This document shows, one piece after another, positions 1 through 10,032 of a stretch of DNA of 64,000 nt; the stretch's first letter is position 1, and each line of letters opens with the position of its first letter. The stretch lies in contig NKYR01000010.1 in NCBI GenBank assembly GCA_003184365.1, forward strand, positions 310,001 through 374,000. The letters are read 5' to 3'. Under the pieces are notes generated by a model. The model did not search any database, had not been told where the DNA came from, and was given only the letters and a program-made list of their open reading frames with translations. The DNA comes from Evernia prunastri. Taxonomy: Eukaryota > Ascomycota > Lecanoromycetes > Lecanorales > Parmeliaceae. The position numbers and the translations under genes are program-made.

Positions 1-1033
1 TGTCTACGTCTGACACGACATCGTCAAAGAACTTCATTTGTCCTATGTAGCGGAAATAAGCAGTGATTGGTATTTGAAATCCTACATCCGCACTTTTCTC
101 TTGCACGATCGAAGAAATCCTGAGGTTTGCTGGTGTCGTCTGTCGACGTAGAAAACATTTGTAAAAGTTTGCGACAAACCATCCTTTACACACGTATCCA
201 TTGAGAGAATTAAGACGAATATTGTGCCTCCAGGTGCAGAAGATTTGTGAACTTGGTATGAGAATATATCTCTGGGATCGGCTTTGCCCGCAATCCAGTA
301 TCCTTATATTCTCGGGTGCAGGTGAACAATTATCGGGGGTTGAGCGGGAGAGGGCTGATTGATCTGGCCTGTTAGCAAATGCTTTCAGATCATCGAGTAT
401 GGTCTGGAGAATAAGGTATAGGAACCGATGTTATATAAATATCGAATTTGCAACAGAGTGGGATCTCCAGGGATAAGGTAGGGGACACGTATGGTGAAGC
501 TGAGGGTCAACCCCACTAAAAGCATCGCAAGCTTACGTTTAATGACTTGTTGAAAGCGATGTAGATGTCCAGTAAGCGCTCAATCGGCAGCAGAGGATGG
601 AATGTCATCCATTTTGGAAGCGGTTGATGGTGTCGCTGGACGGGATGTCGTTGAAGTCTCGAACCGAGACTAGCGCTAGATGGTGGCAGGAAATGGAAGG
701 CGGCTCTCAATCATCAATACACATATCCCACCGCCTCCGCGTTGACACCGTTATCACATGGTTCAAATTAGGTGTTGTACAGTCTCTTCCGTTCAAAATC
801 ATAGTCAGAGGTCTAGATGAATCGCCAATGGTCCCACATTTTGTGCAAGCCAGTGTATATTGTAAGCCTGAACCCAGTAAGTGCGGACAGTATACCCAGC
901 GATACAGGATATCAACAGAAGCTAATAGCAGTGAATAGAGACCAATCTCTCTGACCGACTCTGTCAAAGTGAATGAAATTCAGCGGTGACCTTTTCCACA
1001 CAATCTGCTCCTTATCCACGTTCTACATGAGAT
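1..1033. other. Intergenic or unresolved, no supported gene
   Basis: I find no open frame with recognisable protein features on either strand; the longest candidates are about 110 codons, overlap one another on opposite strands and look random. The last part (roughly 950-1033) is probably the 5' leader and promoter of the histone demethylase gene that follows. Confidence 0.5.
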
Positions 1034-1080
1034 ATGTCATCCGGGAAAGCCTTCAAAAAAGGTCACGTCCGGGAAGGTGA
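1027..1080 (+). promoter_or_regulatory. Upstream ORF overlapping the demethylase start codon
   Basis: An ATG lies 7 nt upstream of the chosen demethylase start, in another frame. It opens an 18-codon frame ending at TGA 1078-1080, so it overlaps the start of the main ORF. If the mRNA includes 1027, scanning ribosomes would meet this ATG first and initiation at 1034 would depend on leaky scanning. If transcription starts at or after 1027 it has no effect. The frame is seen directly; any regulatory role is inference. Confidence 0.3.
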
Positions 1081-4000
1081 ACTTATCTTCGATAAGAACT
1101 TCGAGCTTCTCGATAGCAAGAAGAAAAAGATTTCTCTGGCACAGTACTTCGCGAAACCACCAAAGTCACTATCAAGAACGACTAGCCAAGCCAACTCAGT
1201 TTCGTTTGCAAACCCCCAAATTCGGCCCTACCAGTATCATCATCTGGATGTTGGGCATCAAACAGATCAATCATTCGCTCCTTCCCCAGGCTACGGTTTT
1301 GATCTGCTGCCTGACAGGGAAAGTGTTCGTGGGCCTCCAATGTCTGAGCCCAACAGGTATCATCAGGCAGTCAACAGTCACATAGTCCCTCCAGAAAATC
1401 TCGTAACATTGCAAGATGATCTGTCAGAGGCAATGGACACAGGTTCCGACATGGATGACGAATTCTCTGAGAATATGGACATGAGCTCCGGGCCGGAAGC
1501 GGACGACGATACTGAAGGAAGAATACTGACTGATAACATGGGCGGTACTGCCTCGAGAGCCGTAAGCGTGAGCTCCGGTCCAGAAGTCGACGATGAAATT
1601 TATGGTATATTTCCGCCCAAGTCAGCAGTCATGCTGTCTCCAAAGGCAAATATGCCAATCTTTGAACTGGAAACCGATGGTGTCGACGCTCACTCTGATG
1701 ATGTTTCCGAAACTCCAAGGATGAGCAGTACTCCATCTGGGGTTTCAGGGTCGTCTTCTCTCACATCCGCTGGACCCTCCAACTTGAAGGACTCAGTAGA
1801 AGAGACCAACCTTTCTTTCGATATGTTGAAGGCTACGTCTCCTTCTTCGAGTCTCTCATCTATACCAACTCCAGCCAAATCCGCAACTCCACAAAATTTC
1901 AAAATTCCGCCGGCATTACAAACTCCAGCAGCGATGAAACCTCCAAAGGCGATCCCAAAACCGGTACAGCGCCGAATTGTGCCCAAAGGAAAAATGCTTC
2001 GCTTCGCAGATCTTTCGCCCAGGACTTCCATACCCACTAATTTGTCACCTCCAGTCCTAGCTCAACAAGGCATTCATGCTGCGTACTCATCGAGACTTAA
2101 CCCATTCGCGTTACATCCAGACGAATACCAGCTCCTTCGACATCATATCTGCCACCTTCACGTTTCTGCCTATTTGAATATACGGAATCGTATATTGCGG
2201 CTTTGGGTGAGGAATCCACTGGTCAGTGTGACTGCAGAAGAAGCTGCTGGTTGTGCTCTCGCCTCCCGTTGGTTAGGCTTGGCAGAAGTTGCGTATGAGT
2301 GGCTTGTAAGAAAAGGTTACATTAACTTCGGATGCGTTGAACCACCGGAAGCGTCGAACCTCCGGGTCAAGAGATATGTATCCAAACGATATAAACGGAA
2401 GACAGTCGTGGTGATTGGAGCAGGTATGTCTGGATTGGGATGCGCAAGGCAACTGGAGAGCCTATTTGGCCATTACCGCGATAGATGGACCTCAATAGGC
2501 GAAGAGCCGCCAAAAGTTGTACTGCTTGAAGGCCGAAACAGAGTTGGTGGACGGGTCTATTCGCATCCTCTGAAAGGACAAAAGTCTAGCGGCATACCTG
2601 ACGAAAAGAGAAGCACCGCAGAATTGGGCGCCCACATCATTATTGGATTCGATCACGGCAACCCCATGAGCATGATAGTGAGAGGTCAGTTGGCTTTACA
2701 CTACTATGCTTTGAAAGACAACTCTACGCTGCACGATATAGATGGCAATGTCGTGGATATTAAAAGAGACCAAATGGCTGAGAAGCTTTACAATGATGTG
2801 CTCGACCGAGCGAGTGTCTACCGTCATAGGATGCCTCCTCCAGTGACCGTCGAAGGGGATAAAGAAATGATCGAGGCAGGACGAGACCCAAATCGAGAGG
2901 GTGGTCCGCCAATTAGTTCGATTGAAGAGCAGTTGCTCACAGCAAGCGACAACAACCATGCAACAGAGAACGTTCCTGCTGGCATGGACAAGCTTACAGG
3001 AAAAGCACATCTGATACCGGGCCCACGCAAAAAGGAACCCCCCGCTCAAGCTGCTGAAGCCATGGGCTGGAAGTTAGCTTCGAATGTACTAGCGTACAAT
3101 GACCTCAATTTGGACGTTGTTGCCAAAGCTTCGAAATATCCTACACTAGGCGCAGCCATGGACGAGGCGGTGAAACAGTATCAATTTTTGCTTGATCTGT
3201 CCCCACAAGATCTACGCCTAATCAATTGGCATTATGCTAACCTTGAGTATGCGAACGCGGCCAACGTTGGCAAACTTAGTCTTGGAGGCTGGGATCAAGA
3301 CGCTGGCAACGAGTTTGAAGGAGTCCACGCACAAATAATCGGAGGCTATCAGCAGGTTCCTCGTGGTATTTTGCACTCTCCGACGAAACTCGATCTTCGA
3401 ACACGGAAAATAGTGAAACACGTTGAATATAACCCAGACAACCGTTTTGTGAATGGGAGTACGAAAATATTGTGTGAGGACGGCGACAGTTTCGACGCAG
3501 ACCATATCGTTATGACGGCTCCTTTGGGCGTATTGAAGGATGGAATAGTCAAATTTGATCCACCACTACCTGATTGGAAGATTGGGCCAATTCAACGCTT
3601 GGGGTTTGGAACTTTGAACAAGGTCATTCTTGTCTACAACAAGCCATTTTGGAAAGTGGATCAAGACATGTTTGGTCTCCTCAGAGAACCCGAGGTTCAC
3701 GACAGCCTGGATCAAGAGGACTACATTACCAACAGAGGGCGCTTCTATTTCTTTTGGAACTGCATTAAGACTACAGGTCGCCCAGTTCTCATCTCGCTCA
3801 TGGCGGGCGATGCAGCGCATCAAGCCGAGAGTTCAAGTGATGCGGAACTAGTAGCTGAGGTCACCCAGGAACTCGCGAAATTATTCAAAAAGACAACGGT
3901 ACCGCAGCCAATAGAGACCATTGTCACTCGTTGGGGCAAAGACCGCTTTGCACGGGGCAGCTACTCGTTTGTCGGCGCCACATCATTGCCCGGAGACTAC

Positions 4001-4822
4001 GAGGCCATGGCAGCACCAATAGGTACTTTGCATTTCGCGGGTGAGGCGACCTGTGCCACCCATCCAGCCACGGTACATGGCGCATACATATCAGGCTTGC
4101 GAGCTGCCTCGGAAATTATCGATGACCTTCTAGGACCCATCGATGTACCTAGCCCATTGGTTCCGTGGCCCTCGGAGACAGACGTGGTGACGGCAGAAAC
4201 GCCTCAGCAATATCGACCTAAGGAGGCAGCAATTAAAGTAGCAGGCCCAGCCATGAAATTACCGGACCCAGCGCCCAGTGAACCCGAAGACGTCAAACAA
4301 GCGCGCCTTGAGGCCTTCGAAAGCGACATTTTGCAAGCGATATTAAACGAGCTCGGCTTTCGCCCGTCACCGCCCGGTAAGCCTGGATCCAACCCGTTCC
4401 TACTGTTCACGAAAGACCACTGGGCGGAGGGGAAGAAAGCTTGCGATGATACTCACCTGCTGAGAACGGGAGACCCGAACAAGAAAGCGGAACGGAATGA
4501 GATACGCGCAATGGTAGGTCAGATTTGGCGAGAAGCGAGCGACGAGGCTAAGAGACCGTACTTTGAGCAAACGGAAAGCAATCGAAAGGCGAATCTGGAG
4601 GAGGCAGCTACATTCGATGCGCGACTGGCATCGTGGGATGAGAAAGCGATGGAAGTGCGGAAGCAATACGTGCAACGGCATCCCGGTGTGCTGTCGGAGC
4701 AGGAAGAACAGGACATGTGGAGGACGTTGGGCGTTTCTGGGGATTTCGGCGAGGGGCAGGAGAGAAAGGGAAAGAAGATGTCAGGATACGCTGAGGAGTC
4801 GGATTCGGATGTTATTGTGTAG
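1034..4822 (+). CDS. kdmA: LSD1-type lysine-specific histone demethylase (SWIRM, amine oxidase, HMG box)
   Basis: This is a 1262-residue intronless flavin amine oxidase of the LSD1/KDM1 family. Such enzymes act in the nucleus and remove methyl groups from mono- and dimethyl-lysine on histone H3 using FAD. The first 330 or so residues are acidic, Ser/Pro-rich and probably disordered. A SWIRM domain spans about 345-440. The Rossmann dinucleotide motif VVIGAGMSGLG starts near residue 459. The motif GFGTLNKVIL carries the conserved flavin-contacting lysine. The C-terminal FAD motif FAGEATCATHPATVHGA lies near residue 1001. An HMG box (SNPFLLFTKDHW onwards) covers about 1118-1200, followed by an acidic tail. 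Fungal LSD1 homologues such as Aspergillus KdmA share this order, including the C-terminal HMG box that animal LSD1 lacks. The amine oxidase domain is not visibly split by the coiled-coil tower that binds CoREST in animal LSD1. The start at 1034 is the first ATG in frame. Confidence 0.93.
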   Translation: MSSGKAFKKGHVREGELIFDKNFELLDSKKKKISLAQYFAKPPKSLSRTTSQANSVSFANPQIRPYQYHHLDVGHQTDQSFAPSPGYGFDLLPDRESVRGPPMSEPNRYHQAVNSHIVPPENLVTLQDDLSEAMDTGSDMDDEFSENMDMSSGPEADDDTEGRILTDNMGGTASRAVSVSSGPEVDDEIYGIFPPKSAVMLSPKANMPIFELETDGVDAHSDDVSETPRMSSTPSGVSGSSSLTSAGPSNLKDSVEETNLSFDMLKATSPSSSLSSIPTPAKSATPQNFKIPPALQTPAAMKPPKAIPKPVQRRIVPKGKMLRFADLSPRTSIPTNLSPPVLAQQGIHAAYSSRLNPFALHPDEYQLLRHHICHLHVSAYLNIRNRILRLWVRNPLVSVTAEEAAGCALASRWLGLAEVAYEWLVRKGYINFGCVEPPEASNLRVKRYVSKRYKRKTVVVIGAGMSGLGCARQLESLFGHYRDRWTSIGEEPPKVVLLEGRNRVGGRVYSHPLKGQKSSGIPDEKRSTAELGAHIIIGFDHGNPMSMIVRGQLALHYYALKDNSTLHDIDGNVVDIKRDQMAEKLYNDVLDRASVYRHRMPPPVTVEGDKEMIEAGRDPNREGGPPISSIEEQLLTASDNNHATENVPAGMDKLTGKAHLIPGPRKKEPPAQAAEAMGWKLASNVLAYNDLNLDVVAKASKYPTLGAAMDEAVKQYQFLLDLSPQDLRLINWHYANLEYANAANVGKLSLGGWDQDAGNEFEGVHAQIIGGYQQVPRGILHSPTKLDLRTRKIVKHVEYNPDNRFVNGSTKILCEDGDSFDADHIVMTAPLGVLKDGIVKFDPPLPDWKIGPIQRLGFGTLNKVILVYNKPFWKVDQDMFGLLREPEVHDSLDQEDYITNRGRFYFFWNCIKTTGRPVLISLMAGDAAHQAESSSDAELVAEVTQELAKLFKKTTVPQPIETIVTRWGKDRFARGSYSFVGATSLPGDYEAMAAPIGTLHFAGEATCATHPATVHGAYISGLRAASEIIDDLLGPIDVPSPLVPWPSETDVVTAETPQQYRPKEAAIKVAGPAMKLPDPAPSEPEDVKQARLEAFESDILQAILNELGFRPSPPGKPGSNPFLLFTKDHWAEGKKACDDTHLLRTGDPNKKAERNEIRAMVGQIWREASDEAKRPYFEQTESNRKANLEEAATFDARLASWDEKAMEVRKQYVQRHPGVLSEQEEQDMWRTLGVSGDFGEGQERKGKKMSGYAEESDSDVIV

Positions 4823-5390
4823 TCAGGTATGCGTGGCCAGCTTGCCGGATGACAGCATGCCTGGAGCTTTTCATAATATTACACTGCTTGTGTTTTGCCA
4901 AGCTCCTTCCCTCGATGAAGTATTTTCTCTTCCCCCCTTTCCCCATGGTGACCAATCTCCTTGTACGGCAAGCGAGACGAACCAATGTCCAACAGTGCGA
5001 CAGACACAGCCATTCATCATCCAAGCGATGTGGATGCAGCTATGAGTTTTTGTATGTCATGGCTTCGGGTCCGAAATGGCCGGTTCAAGTAAAGTTTTGC
5101 TCTGGTCGCTCCCCCTCGTCCGGTCCTTTTTTTCTTCTCTTTTCCCTTCTCAACCCAAGTACCTAGGTATCTTATGTATCTTAGCGGCGTCGCTTTTCTT
5201 ATTTTGTCTGATTCACTTATTCGTTCTTCCGTATGTGGAGGGTTAGGATTCCTTTCGAATTTATTCCGGTGGAGGATGATACACAGACGTTATAATCAAT
5301 GCAGATATGAAGTCTTAAGATGAATACTGGTGAGTAGGAAAAGTAGGTAAGAATAATCCAAGAAGAAGAATGGGCACAAGGCTACAGTAC

Positions 5391-5430
5391 AGTAGAGTAC
5401 AGTAGAGTACAGTAGAGTACAGTAGAGTAC
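5391..5430. repeat. Tandem repeat, 10-bp unit x4
   Basis: Four perfect head-to-tail copies of AGTAGAGTAC, with a partial copy before (acagtac) and a related sequence after. It is a microsatellite-like intergenic tract with no visible coding role. Confidence 0.9.
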
Positions 5431-5651
5431 CAAGTACCACTTTGACGGGGTTAGAGGGCAAGAGGTGCCGCAGGAGATCGGCTGCAACGTTAATAGTTTC
5501 CCGGTTTCCCGGGTCGTTCGAGCTGTTGGTTTTAAACTCTGGTGCCTAAGGTACCTTAGCTTTCTTTGAACACAGAATAATAATGTTTACCTTGCCTTAC
5601 CTTAATCATCAGATATCTGCCATAAAAGTGCCTTACGGAGTACCTACTATT

Positions 5652-5690
5652 AATTATTTAATTATTTAATTATTTAATTATTTATTATTG
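5652..5690. repeat. AT-rich octamer repeat (ATTATTTA)n
   Basis: About four to five imperfect copies of an eight-base ATTATTTA-type unit in an AT-rich intergenic stretch. Confidence 0.8.
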
Positions 5691-6347
5691 GTCTTTTATT
5701 ATTAGGCATTTGGAGTACCTTAGATATTTATCTCAACTTATCTAAGGTACTTTACCACATGGCTTTCGCTAACCGGCCCCACTTTGAGCGAGAAGCAGAA
5801 GCCCAGGGGACCCCTCCCACGTCAGATCTATCTCTTCATCCAACCACACAATTTCACTCGTGCCCTGTCTTCCACTTTTACGCGTCTCCTTTTTCTCCAA
5901 ATCATTTGCTTACCATCATTCCGAGTAAGACATTCTATCTTTACTCCATACACTCCTTTCTCGAACCCACACCCGACGGACTTCGCATTCATGGCGCTCC
6001 GAGAGACTCTCAACACCCGCAGATCGTCAGCGGTATCCCGCAGTTAGTGTAGCTAGATAACACAACGCCGCACCTCAACCCCCCTTTCCCCCCCCTCCCC
6101 CCCCCCACTGCTCCTCCGCTCCCCAAGGCTACCAGCTCTCAAACAATATTATTCCTTCCTGCTTTCTCAACCCAGCCGACCGAAATCTCCATGAGTGACA
6201 CCTTGACCACCCTCCAACCACTCTCTGCATCAGTCCAGATGTGCGGCCATCCACATACTGCGGCTCGTCTTTCTCCTTGACCCGCGCGCTTGAGCTACCC
6301 AACACTCTCCACACCCCACCAAAAGGGCCGTCCGCCCCTCTATCAAC

Positions 6348-8753
6348 ATGGCCGCCTTCTTCAATCGGATGCGATCTGGTGCTGTGAGTATCTTTCCAAG
6401 TCGCAACAAAAGAGATATCCATCCCCTCTGTTCTCAATACGAGCACCGCGAAATATTTATATAGGCCTGAGTAAGCTGCTAGATCTAACATGTTTGTCCT
6501 ACCCAGGGAACGTCGAGTCCATCCGCTGGTTCATCCCCTGCGAAGAAAGATCCCAACGCTCTCCAAATAACGCCGCTCGAGAAATACCTATTAGACGTAC
6601 CCCTGGGGCCTTCTCGGGATAATGGCAGCGATAAATTTTGGGGCTTGGAGAACGTAAGCTTCAGGCGACCAAAATCTGTATGACTCTGCTGATAGTGTGC
6701 TCACAGTTTGGAAATACATGGTATGTCGTGCCGTAGTCTAGGGATTCGGGACACGATGCTTACTGGCTCCAGCTATTGCAATTCGATTCTACAATGTTTA
6801 TATTACTCGGTACCTTTTCGAGAACAGGTCATTAACTACCCAAAACGTTCGCCGTTGGAGTCTGTCACCACCACTTCGACAGGACAAGCACGATTAGATC
6901 CTGACGCAGTCATACTCCCTCCAAATCACCCTTCTCTAACGCCCGCCAAACTTATGAAACAGCAACCCGTACAAAATTCTGCGCGGAATCCAGGAGGACC
7001 ACCTGCCACACCAAAGCCTGAAGACAAAGAGCACCCAGATTTTAAGAAGAGAGTGGCGCAAGCCCGGGGGCCTAGGTTATCTATGGGCGATGATAATGCC
7101 GCCGCTTATGGGATGCCCGAATCCCTATTCACATCTCTAAAAGATATCTTCGAGGCACTGCTGGCCCATAAATCTAATGTTGGTGTGGTTAGCCCGATCA
7201 AATTTCTGGAGGTTCTCAGGAGAGAAAATGAAATGTTCCGGAGCGCGATGCACCAGGACGCCCATGAATTCCTGAATCTGCTCTTGAATGAGGTTGTAGC
7301 AAATGTGGAAGTTCATTCAAAGAAACTCGAGGAAGAAAGGGGCATGGACGGTCATGCGGAGAAGACTGGCTTTGAAAAAGCCCTTGCATCGGCGATGCCA
7401 AAAGCAATATCCAGCACCACAGGGTGGGTACACGAACTTTTCGAAGGGACTCTGACATCAGAAACGAAATGCCTGACTTGCGAGAACGTGTCGCAACGTG
7501 ACGAAGCATTTTTGGATCTATCCGTGGATTTGGATGAACATTCTTCGGTGACAGCATGTTTGAGGAAATTTTCTGAGGAGGAGATGCTTTGCGAAAGAAA
7601 CAAATTTCATTGTGATCGTTGTGGTGGCCTGCAGGAAGCGGAGAAACGCATGAAAATCAAAAGATTACCCAGGATCTTAGCTTTGCATTTGAAACGGTTC
7701 AAGTACACGGAGGATCTTCAACGACTACAGAAGTTGTTTCATCGAGTGGTATACCCCTATCATTTACGTCTCTTCAACACGACAGACGATGCAGAAGATC
7801 CAGACCGGCTCTATGAACTTTATGCGGTTGTGGTGCACATAGGAGGAGGACCCTACCATGGGCACTATATCTCGATAGTGAAGACTGAAGAACGAGGATG
7901 GCTTCTATTTGATGATGAAATGGTCGAGCCTGTCGACAAAAGCTACGTCCAAAACTTTTTCGGCGATCGACCAGGGCTGGCTTGCGCCTACGTACTTTTC
8001 TATCAGGAAACAACGCTGGAGGCTGTGAAGAGAGAACAAGACGCGGAAAGCTTGGCAGCGGCGGCAAAGGCTGTTGCCGAAATGCCAAAAGAACCTGTTG
8101 GCCTAGGATTGAAGACCAATGGCTTCATGAACGGAATCCAGCATGTCAAGAGCGCCGTAACACCAACATCCGATGAGGATACGAACGGATATGCAAGCCT
8201 TGACAAAGCGGTCACAGAGCCTCCGCCGCCTGCAAAATCGCCCGCATCTCCGTCCGAAGTAACCGCATTGCCCCAGCTGCCATCGGGGACACCAAATGAA
8301 GATATCAAATCGAGAAAGGAGCGAAACAAGGAAGAAAAGGAACGAAAAGCAGTCGCCAAAATTACCGCTAGACAAGAAGAAAAAGCTGAACGGGAAAGGC
8401 TGAAGAATCTCGAAGTCAAGAGGAAGGAAGCAATGAAGAAGGCTGACTTAGATACGAAAGCCGCGATACAAGCTAGTAAAGCATCGAAGGTTGAAGAAGA
8501 CCAGCGTGTCGTTATGGAGAATGGCAACAACGACGGTGCATCTGCTCCTATTCCTGTTCCAACAGGAGGCCTGAGCAGATTCAAATCGAGCAGCAAAAGC
8601 TTTCGCAAGCCGAAATTATTTGGAGGTTCCAGGGAGTCCAGCAGAGATGAGCCGTTTGCAGAGGAAAACGGCCTAGAGTCAACAACACCAACCGATAAAT
8701 CAAAAAACCGATTTAGCAGCCTGAGGAAGAAGACTTCTAACATGCTGTTGTAA
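6348..8753 (+). CDS. creB: Ubiquitin carboxyl-terminal hydrolase, CreB / USP12-USP46 type
   Basis: A C19 (USP) cysteine protease that removes ubiquitin. In Aspergillus the homologue CreB works with the WD40 protein CreC in carbon catabolite regulation. I join four exons: 6348-6383, 6507-6653, 6707-6720 and 6773-8753, giving 725 residues. All introns are GT-AG and the 14-nt third exon encodes only FGNT plus part of the catalytic Cys codon. The joined Cys box reads [16 protein letters not shown]. The zinc-ribbon pairs are KCLTC and HCDRC. The QDAHEF motif is present, and the His box is [12 protein letters not shown] followed by WLLFDDEMV. After the catalytic domain comes a Pro/Ser-rich linker, a highly charged Lys/Glu coiled coil (about 540-620) and a basic Ser-rich tail, as in CreB (roughly 760 residues in A. 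nidulans). The N-terminal [10 protein letters not shown] motif is also typical. A CreC partner is not in this window. Confidence 0.93.
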
Positions 8754-9262
8754 TACTAATCCACATATTCCAAAAATGGGGGGGCTTTTCGCACACATCA
8801 AGCTCATGTACAATACTTGTCTGCCGTTGGATTGAGCCTTGCATTTACATCTGTCATGATACCATCGGGTGGAGTTTGATGTATTTGAGGCTCGCTGAGT
8901 ATAGGAGAGCATTTGGCGACGATTGACAGAATTTGGATATGCATCTTGCATTCGGCAGAAGAGTCCGTGGAAAAGCATGCCCTGTCTCATGGTTGATTCA
9001 ACGAGGGAAGGCAGCTTTCGATCTAGACCTGTTGTACAATATATACATTCCGGTACAAATTTTGTGGCAAGGCTTCCACGAATACCTGGCGGTCGCCACC
9101 AGATATTAATGATAGCATCTATTCGCAAAGACCAAGGTCATTGATGACTATCTTCTCTCGTTCATCGCCTTATCCTTTGATACAGAAGTCGGTTTTGGTG
9201 GGTATCTCACACCTTTTCCTCACCCAAGCTACCCCAGCACAGTCCTCTCTTTGTCCTAAAGC
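8754..9262. other. Convergent intergenic region between creB and YOS1
   Basis: The space between the ends of two convergent genes, holding both 3' UTRs. I see no further gene. Short open frames on the two strands here are mutually overlapping and unconvincing. Confidence 0.6.
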
Positions 9263-9809
9263 TCATCCCAAAACGAGCTCGTAGACTATCACCAGAGTGT
9301 TGATGACTATCAGCGGTACTAGATCGCACAAAGACTCGTTAGCATACTTTCTCATTCGATCAAACCACGCCGAAAACTAACAACAATTTTTCACGAATTC
9401 CTCCCAAGTACCAATTTCAATCCTAAACAACAGACCCCTGAATTCCCTAGAAACATAAAAACATAGCAGGACCGGACTCACTCCTCATCAGCGTCCGAAC
9501 GCTACTAATCAGATTCACCAACTTCCCCTTCACGCTCGCGGCATCGTTGGATCCACCGAATGATGGCTCCGTAGGTGTGTTACCCCATCCGACTGCTCCT
9601 GATCAGCAAAAATTCCATCCCCGAGCACACAGCCTACGGGAAGGGCTTACTGCGCGCCAGAAATCTGTCCTCTGATAGTACGGCGACGGCGTTGACGAGG
9701 AGGATCGACACTGCAGACACGGTGAGCTTTTGCTATGCGACGGTCCGAGAGAGAGAGAGAGAGAAGAGCGTGTATTACCGTAGAAGAGGTTGCCCAAGCC
9801 GAAAAGCAT
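9263..9809 (-). CDS. YOS1: Yos1 / IER3IP1-type ER-Golgi transport protein
   Basis: An 85-residue membrane protein built from four small exons on the minus strand: 9809-9779, 9710-9651, 9592-9482 and 9318-9263. All introns are GT-AG and phases join exactly to 258 nt including TGA. The product starts MLFGLGNLFYVSILLVNAVA, continues with VLSEDRFLARIGWG and ends IVYELVLG. This matches the Yos1/IER3IP1 family almost motif by motif. In yeast Yos1 is a subunit of the Yip1-Yif1-Yos1 complex needed for COPII vesicle traffic from ER to Golgi. Two hydrophobic segments (about 2-20 and 66-84) flank a short hydrophilic loop, the usual family topology. Intron 1 contains a (GA)n tract at 9746-9763. The gene is too fragmented to appear as one open frame. 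It is transcribed divergently from ALG12. Confidence 0.95.
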
Positions 9810-10032
9810 CGTTTCGGCGCCGCAAGGGAAGTATGAGGCTGATTGGGAAGAAGATTGGAAGCTCGTGTGTACCTTGGTATCCTCTGCGGAGAAAGGAGCG
9901 GTGCCTTGCAGGGCTGACAGGGGTGCGTGCCGTGCCAAGACCGGGGAGCTCTGAGCGTAGGGTATCGGTCTTGACAACCTACATTAGCTGTCTGTCCATG
10001 ATGATAGAAAAAAGCTGCTAGAATTGGCCGCA
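9810..10032. promoter_or_regulatory. Shared divergent promoter of YOS1 and ALG12
   Basis: Only 223 bp separate the two start codons, which point away from each other, so this segment must hold both promoters and leaders. I recognise no specific operator. Both products act in the early secretory pathway, so shared control is plausible but is inference. Confidence 0.5.

Larger units (their letters stand above)
4823..6347. other. Intergenic region with simple repeats
   Basis: No supported gene. The stretch holds the 3' region of the demethylase gene, a 10-bp tandem repeat, an AT-rich octamer repeat, several copies of palindromic motifs related to CTAAGGTACCTTAG between about 5155 and 5755, and long C-rich runs near 6080-6110. 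The last few hundred bases are probably the promoter and leader of the creB-like gene. Confidence 0.6.

Noticed and set aside
8003..8743. 246-codon minus-strand open frame in creB
   Set aside because: Antisense of the Lys/Glu-rich C-terminal half of the deubiquitinase, giving artificial Ser/Phe/Leu content.
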